The notes under the pieces were generated by a model, which worked only from the letters and a program-made list of their open reading frames with translations, did no database searches and was not told the DNA's origin. Positions 32,978 to 37,917 of a stretch of 37,917 nt of DNA are shown here, piece after piece. Position numbers and translations under genes: made by a program. How positions within the stretch are numbered: the stretch's first letter is position 1; each line of letters begins with the position of its first letter. The stretch is taken from NCBI GenBank assembly GCA_021413675.1, contig JAIOQA010000253.1, positions 1 to 37,917 on the forward strand, in the 5' to 3' direction. The DNA comes from Deltaproteobacteria bacterium (GTDB taxonomy: Bacteria > Myxococcota_A > Polyangia > Haliangiales > Haliangiaceae).

Positions 32978-34272
32978 GGCGCGCGGCTGTTGCGCTCTTG
33001 ATCGTGGCCGCCTGCGGCGACGAGGCCGCGCTCGCGCCCGGCGGCGACACCACGATCGAGGACCGCACGTCGCAGGCGTATCGCCTGCCGGCGCCGAACC
33101 TCGATGCGGATGCGCTGGCGCTGCACCTCGACGGTGACGTCGCGTTCGAGGCGACGTTCGTCACCGCGCCGGCGCCGGTCAATGGCGGCCTCGGCCCGGT
33201 CTACAACCACACCTCGTGCATCGGCTGCCACGCGCGCGATGGCCGCGGCCTGCCGCAGATCGGCACCGGGCCGACGTCGCAGAGCCTGGTGCGTGTCAGC
33301 CTCGCCGAGGGCACCCCGGCGGTGCCGGGCGGCGCGGTGCCGGTGCCGGGCGTGGGCGCGCAGCTCCAGGACCACGCGATCTTCGGCGCGGCGCTCGAGG
33401 GCACGCCGACCTTGTCGTGGACCGATGTCGACGGCGCGTACGGCGATGGCGCGGCCTACCAGCTGCGCGCGCCGCAGCTCGCGATCGCGTGGAGCGAGGA
33501 GCCCGAGGGCGCGGTGATGACGTCCTTGCGCCAGCCGCCGCCGGTGTTCGGCCTCGGCCTGCTCGAGGCGATCGACGAGCCGACCTTGACCGCCCTCGCC
33601 GATCCCGACGATCGCGACGGCGATGGCATCTCGGGTCGCGTCAACTACGTCTGGGACGCGCAGCTCGGTCGCGCGATGCCCGGCCGCTTCGGGCTCAAGG
33701 CCAACACGCCGACGCTGCGCCAGCAGGCGGCGGCCGCCTACGTCAACGACATGGGCGTCACCAACCCGATGTTTCCCGAGGACGACGGCGCGATCGAGAT
33801 CGACGCCGCGCGCCTCGACGCGACCGCGTTCTACACCGCGACCCTCGCGGTGCCGGCGCGCGCGGCCGCGAACGCCGCCGCGAATCGCGGCGAGCAGCTG
33901 TTCGATCAGTTCCGCTGCACCGGCTGCCACGTGCCCACCCTCGTCACCGGCGACAGCCCGATCGCCGCGGTCGCGCACCAGACCATCCAGCCGTTCACCG
34001 ATCTGCTGGTCCACGACATGGGCGATGGCCTCGCGGATGGTCGCCCGGACTTCGGCGCCGATGGCCGCGAGTGGCGGACCTCGCCCTTGTGGGGCATCGG
34101 CCTGGCCGAGACCGTGCTCGTCGGGGCGCGCTACCTGCACGACGGTCGCGCGCGCACCCTCGACGAGGCGATCCTCTGGCACGGCGGCGAGGCGGAGGCC
34201 GCGCGTGAGAGGTTCCGGCGCGCGTCGTCCAGCGATCGCGCGGCGCTGGTCGCGTTCCTGATGACGCTTTAG
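32974..34272 (+). CDS. di-haem c-type oxidoreductase lipoprotein (DHOR/DUF1111)
   Basis: A GTG at 32974 overlaps the imelysin stop (GTGA). A short leader with lipobox VAAC marks a lipoprotein. Two haem-attachment sites are C82xxC85H (CIGCH) and C315xxC318H (CTGCH), as in the thiol oxidoreductase-like DHOR proteins that are regularly encoded beside imelysin. A central DPDDRDGDGISGRVNYVWD segment and an ALVAFLMTL C-terminus are also typical. It probably moves electrons in the periplasm to assist reduction or oxidation of iron for the cluster. The methionine sixth-ligand cannot be assigned with certainty. Confidence 0.93.
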   Translation: MRRAAVALLIVAACGDEAALAPGGDTTIEDRTSQAYRLPAPNLDADALALHLDGDVAFEATFVTAPAPVNGGLGPVYNHTSCIGCHARDGRGLPQIGTGPTSQSLVRVSLAEGTPAVPGGAVPVPGVGAQLQDHAIFGAALEGTPTLSWTDVDGAYGDGAAYQLRAPQLAIAWSEEPEGAVMTSLRQPPPVFGLGLLEAIDEPTLTALADPDDRDGDGISGRVNYVWDAQLGRAMPGRFGLKANTPTLRQQAAAAYVNDMGVTNPMFPEDDGAIEIDAARLDATAFYTATLAVPARAAANAAANRGEQLFDQFRCTGCHVPTLVTGDSPIAAVAHQTIQPFTDLLVHDMGDGLADGRPDFGADGREWRTSPLWGIGLAETVLVGARYLHDGRARTLDEAILWHGGEAEAARERFRRASSSDRAALVAFLMTL

Positions 34273-34300
34273 GCGCGGCTGCTGCGGTAGCTTCCGCGCC

Positions 34301-35110
34301 ATGGAGTACTTCTCGGTCGCGTACCTGAAGGACATCGGCGAGCGCTACGTCCAGCCACTCGGCATCAACCTGCTGACCGCGCTGGTCGTGTTCTTCGCCG
34401 GGCGCTGGCTCGCGCGCCAGCTGATCCGCGGTGCGTCGGCGCTGATGGAGCGCGGCAAGGTCGACATCTCGCTGCGCCGCTTCCTCACCGACGTGATGTA
34501 CGCGGCGCTGATGGTGGTGATCCTGACGGCCTCGCTCGATCAGATCGGCGTCCGCACCACGGCGGTGGTCGCGATCATCGGCGCCGCCGGCCTCGCGATC
34601 GGCCTGGCGCTGCAGGGCTCGCTGGCCAACGTCGCGGCGGGCGTGCTGCTGATCGTGCTGCGCCCGTACAAGGTCGGCGACCTGATCGTGTTCCAGAAGT
34701 ACGTGGGCCGGGTCGAGGCGATCAAGGTCTTCTATACGATCCTCATCACCTCCGACAATCGCGAGATCACGGTGCCCAACGGCCAGGTCATGGCGGGGGC
34801 GATCGAGAACCTCACGGTGCTCGGCACCCGCCGCGTTGACATCCAGGTCGCGGTCGCCAACGGCACCGACCTGCACCAGGTCAAGCAGTGGCTCGAGACC
34901 ATCGCGCTGTCGGATCGCCGCGTCTTGACCGCACCGGCGCCGCAGATCGAGCTGACCGAGATCGGCCCGGAGTTCGTGAAGCTCTACCTGCGGCCGTGGA
35001 CCTCGGTGGAGGACTACCCGTTCGTGGCCGCGGATACGCTCGAGCGCGTGCGCCAGGCCCTGGTCGAGAACAAGGTGAAATTCACGGCGTTACTCGATCG
35101 CGGGATGTGA
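34301..35110 (+). CDS. MscS-family small-conductance mechanosensitive channel
   Basis: The 269-residue protein has three membrane helices. TM1 is INLLTALVVFFAGRWLARQLI, and TM2 is MYAALMVVILTASLDQIG. The pore-lining TM3 is AVVAIIGAAGLAIGLALQGSLANVAAGVLLIVLRPYKVGDLI, with the Gly/Ala packing and the LQGSLANVAAG signature of MscS. The beta domain (about 125-180) has GRVEAIKVFYTILITSDNREITVPNGQVM, as usual. A C-terminal alpha/beta domain completes it. It releases solutes when the membrane is stretched. The gene starts 28 bp after the di-haem gene. A 7-bp inverted repeat (GGCGCGG/CCGCGCC) between them may be a weak terminator. Confidence 0.95.
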   Translation: MEYFSVAYLKDIGERYVQPLGINLLTALVVFFAGRWLARQLIRGASALMERGKVDISLRRFLTDVMYAALMVVILTASLDQIGVRTTAVVAIIGAAGLAIGLALQGSLANVAAGVLLIVLRPYKVGDLIVFQKYVGRVEAIKVFYTILITSDNREITVPNGQVMAGAIENLTVLGTRRVDIQVAVANGTDLHQVKQWLETIALSDRRVLTAPAPQIELTEIGPEFVKLYLRPWTSVEDYPFVAADTLERVRQALVENKVKFTALLDRGM

Positions 35111-35208
35111 TCGGCGAGTGACCGGTCGGCCGATCGCCAGGGCGATGTAAGCCGCGGCGCGCGGTCACGGCTCTAGCCTCCCGTGACCCCTTCGCCGGGA
35201 GAACGCGC

Positions 35209-36560
<1,352 letters not shown>

Positions 36561-36564
<4 letters not shown>

Positions 36565-37577
36565 CGCGCGTCGAGCTCCGGCGCGCGTGGCTGCAGAAGC
36601 ACCCGACGCCGACCCGCGACAACGGCGACTTCCACTGGCACCCGGAGGCGATCGATCGCGAGCTGCGCGCGGCTGCCGCCGATGGCGTGCGCGGCGCGGC
36701 GCGCTGGGTCGGGCTGCGCGAGGGTCGCGCCGCGTGGGCCGTGCCGTTCACCGAGCTCGCGCCGAGCGATCGACGCCCGTACGTCGGCGCCATGCTCACG
36801 ATCGCGAGCGGGGCCGGGCGCGCGTCGCTGCTGGACGCGCTCGACGACGACGAGGGCACGCGATGGGATGCCGCCGCGGCGATGACATGGTCGCGTGCGA
36901 TCGATCCCGAGCGCTGCCTCGCGGCGCCTGTCGAGGCGCGCGGTTGGCCGCGCGACGCGATCGCCGCGATGGCCGCGGGGCTGTGCGGCGAGGCCGCGCA
37001 CGTGCCCGAGGCGCCGTGGACCCCGCGCGCGATCGCGTCGCTGGCCAGCTGGCTCGACGAGCCCACCGCGCCGGTCGGGTTCGCGATCGGCGGCGCGCGG
37101 TCGGTGCCGACCTCGCCGCGCGATCGCCTGGTCGCGCAGGTGTGGCTGGCGAGCGCGCGCGATCGCGAGGGCGCGCGGCGCGTATGGCGGGTGATCGCGT
37201 CACTCGATGGCAAGGACCTCGCGGCGCGGTGCGCGGCGATCGAGCGCGGCGCTGCGGCCTGTCGCGACGCCGGCGCGCTGGCGGCGTGGCTCGCGGCGCG
37301 CGGTGCGTCGATCTCTGCCGAGCTCGATCCGCAGGCGCCCTGGCCGTGGCTGGCGCGGCGCTGGGCGGTCGCATCCCCGCTGGCGCGCGAGCGCGCGCGG
37401 GGACCGCTGGTCGAGGCGCTCGCGAGCCGCGTGATCGTCGATCAGCTCGACGGTGCCGCGCTGCGCACGTGGCGCGCGCTGCGGATCGAGGCGGTCCTGC
37501 CGGCGGCGCTGCGCGAACAGCTCGTGCAGGCGGTACGCGCGCGCGTGCCCGGGATCGTGGAGGCGGCGGGTGGCTGA
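36561..37577 (+). CDS. unknown protein encoded with the GTPase-like gene, 338 aa
   Basis: GTG at 36561 overlaps the GTPase stop (GTGA). The predicted soluble protein is mostly helical and Ala/Arg-rich. An N-terminal block contains HWHPEAIDRELRAAAADG, then AWAVPFTELAPSDRRPYVGAML, followed by several helical repeats with Trp residues. No catalytic motif was recognised. Its position between a GTPase-like protein and a coiled-coil protein suggests an effector or adaptor. The proposal that it belongs to a GTPase-associated conflict system rests on layout alone. Confidence 0.78.
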
Positions 37578-37917
37578 GCGCGCCCGAGTCCCGGTCGCGG
37601 ATGACCAGCTCGTCGAGCTGAGCGATCACCTCGCGCGCATGCTCGCGCACACCGACGCGCTCGTCGACGAGTGGGCGCGGTTCGGCGCGCAGGTGCAGGG
37701 CCGGCTGAGCGCGCAGCTCGGCGAGCTCGAGCACGCGTTCGGCGAGGGCGCGCGCGGGGCGGCGAGCAAGGTGCGCGCCGAGCTCGCGGGTGCGATCGAG
37801 GCCGTCGCGGGCGAGCGGTTCGATCGCGCGCTCGGCGATCGGCTGGCCGCGGTGCGCGCCGAGCTTGAGCGCGTGACCCGCGAGCTGCGAGGCGCGAGCG
37901 CCGCGGCGGCGGCGCGC
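37570..37917 (+). CDS. coiled-coil protein, 3' end outside the window (partial)
   Basis: GTG at 37570 overlaps the preceding stop by 8 bases and the frame is open to the edge, giving 116 residues. Apart from a short N-terminus, they form a long amphipathic helix rich in Ala, Glu, Arg and Leu (LSAQLGELEHAFGEGARG, LAAVRAELERVTREL and so on). Heptad-like leucines suggest a coiled coil. No domain can be assigned without the C-terminus. It is the third gene of the GTPase operon. Confidence 0.7.
   Translation, partial: MAERARVPVADDQLVELSDHLARMLAHTDALVDEWARFGAQVQGRLSAQLGELEHAFGEGARGAASKVRAELAGAIEAVAGERFDRALGDRLAAVRAELERVTRELRGASAAAAAR

Noticed and set aside
34272..34300. Terminator hairpin between the di-haem and MscS genes
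   Set aside because: The 7-bp GGCGCGG/CCGCGCC arms have a 15-nt loop and no U-tract. This was too weak to list as a terminator.

Overview
The window is about 38 kb of very GC-rich DNA (roughly 70% or more by eye), densely coding, with GTG starts and 4-base ATGA/GTGA overlaps throughout. Several traits point to Myxococcota: a Ser/Thr kinase with the HRDVSPHN catalytic loop and a C-terminal PEGA domain, a VWA/MopE-like secreted protein ending in a MYXO-CTERM-type sorting tail (Cys-Gly-Cys, hydrophobic helix, poly-Arg), many lipoproteins, and secreted proteins of unknown function. The lineage assignment is inference. No rRNA, tRNA, CRISPR array, transposase or phage gene was recognised.

Left third (1-13.1 kb): the end of a zinc-ribbon protein; a Bcr/CflA-like MFS exporter; a SAM methyltransferase paired with a Cys-cluster (DUF3109/YkgJ-like) protein; a divergent secreted protein plus PASTA-type lipoprotein pair; a secreted orphan; an acyl-CoA synthetase-like enzyme divergent from a membrane Ser/Thr kinase; a YkgJ protein; a DUF1643 protein overlapping a flavin monooxygenase; a small protein with a duplicated motif; and a BNR-type secreted protein.

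Middle (13.1-20.8 kb): a GMC oxidoreductase overlapping a partner protein, an ArsR-like regulator, an OsmC domain fused to tandem ACT domains, two small membrane proteins, a WG-repeat protein with a cationic minisatellite-encoded N-terminus, and the VWA/MYXO-CTERM protein. A 750-bp non-coding stretch follows. It holds an eight-copy array of a 42-bp hairpin-bearing repeat, a separate perfect palindrome and a 13-bp triplicate.

The most notable system is the minus-strand operon at 29.2-21.5 kb: S-adenosylmethionine decarboxylase (SpeD), a double zinc-ribbon DUF4178 membrane protein, an 88-aa membrane protein, a short DUF350 protein, a spermidine synthase fused to a multi-pass membrane domain, a twin-arginine flavin oxidase lipoprotein and two integral membrane proteins. 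Nearly all junctions overlap or are very short. Together they look like a membrane-coupled aminopropylation and oxidation pathway. A LysR regulator is divergent from speD across only 40 bp. The 88-aa protein and the DUF4178 protein share the hexapeptide SGYEGG, and a perfect 10-bp inverted repeat covers the start codon of the 88-aa gene.

Right end (30.5-37.9 kb): an iron-type cluster (Fur-box-like site, porin-like protein, imelysin lipoprotein, di-haem oxidoreductase lipoprotein), an MscS channel, and an overlapping operon of a P-loop GTPase-like protein with a glycine-rich hydrophobic insertion, an unknown protein and a coiled-coil protein that runs off the edge.
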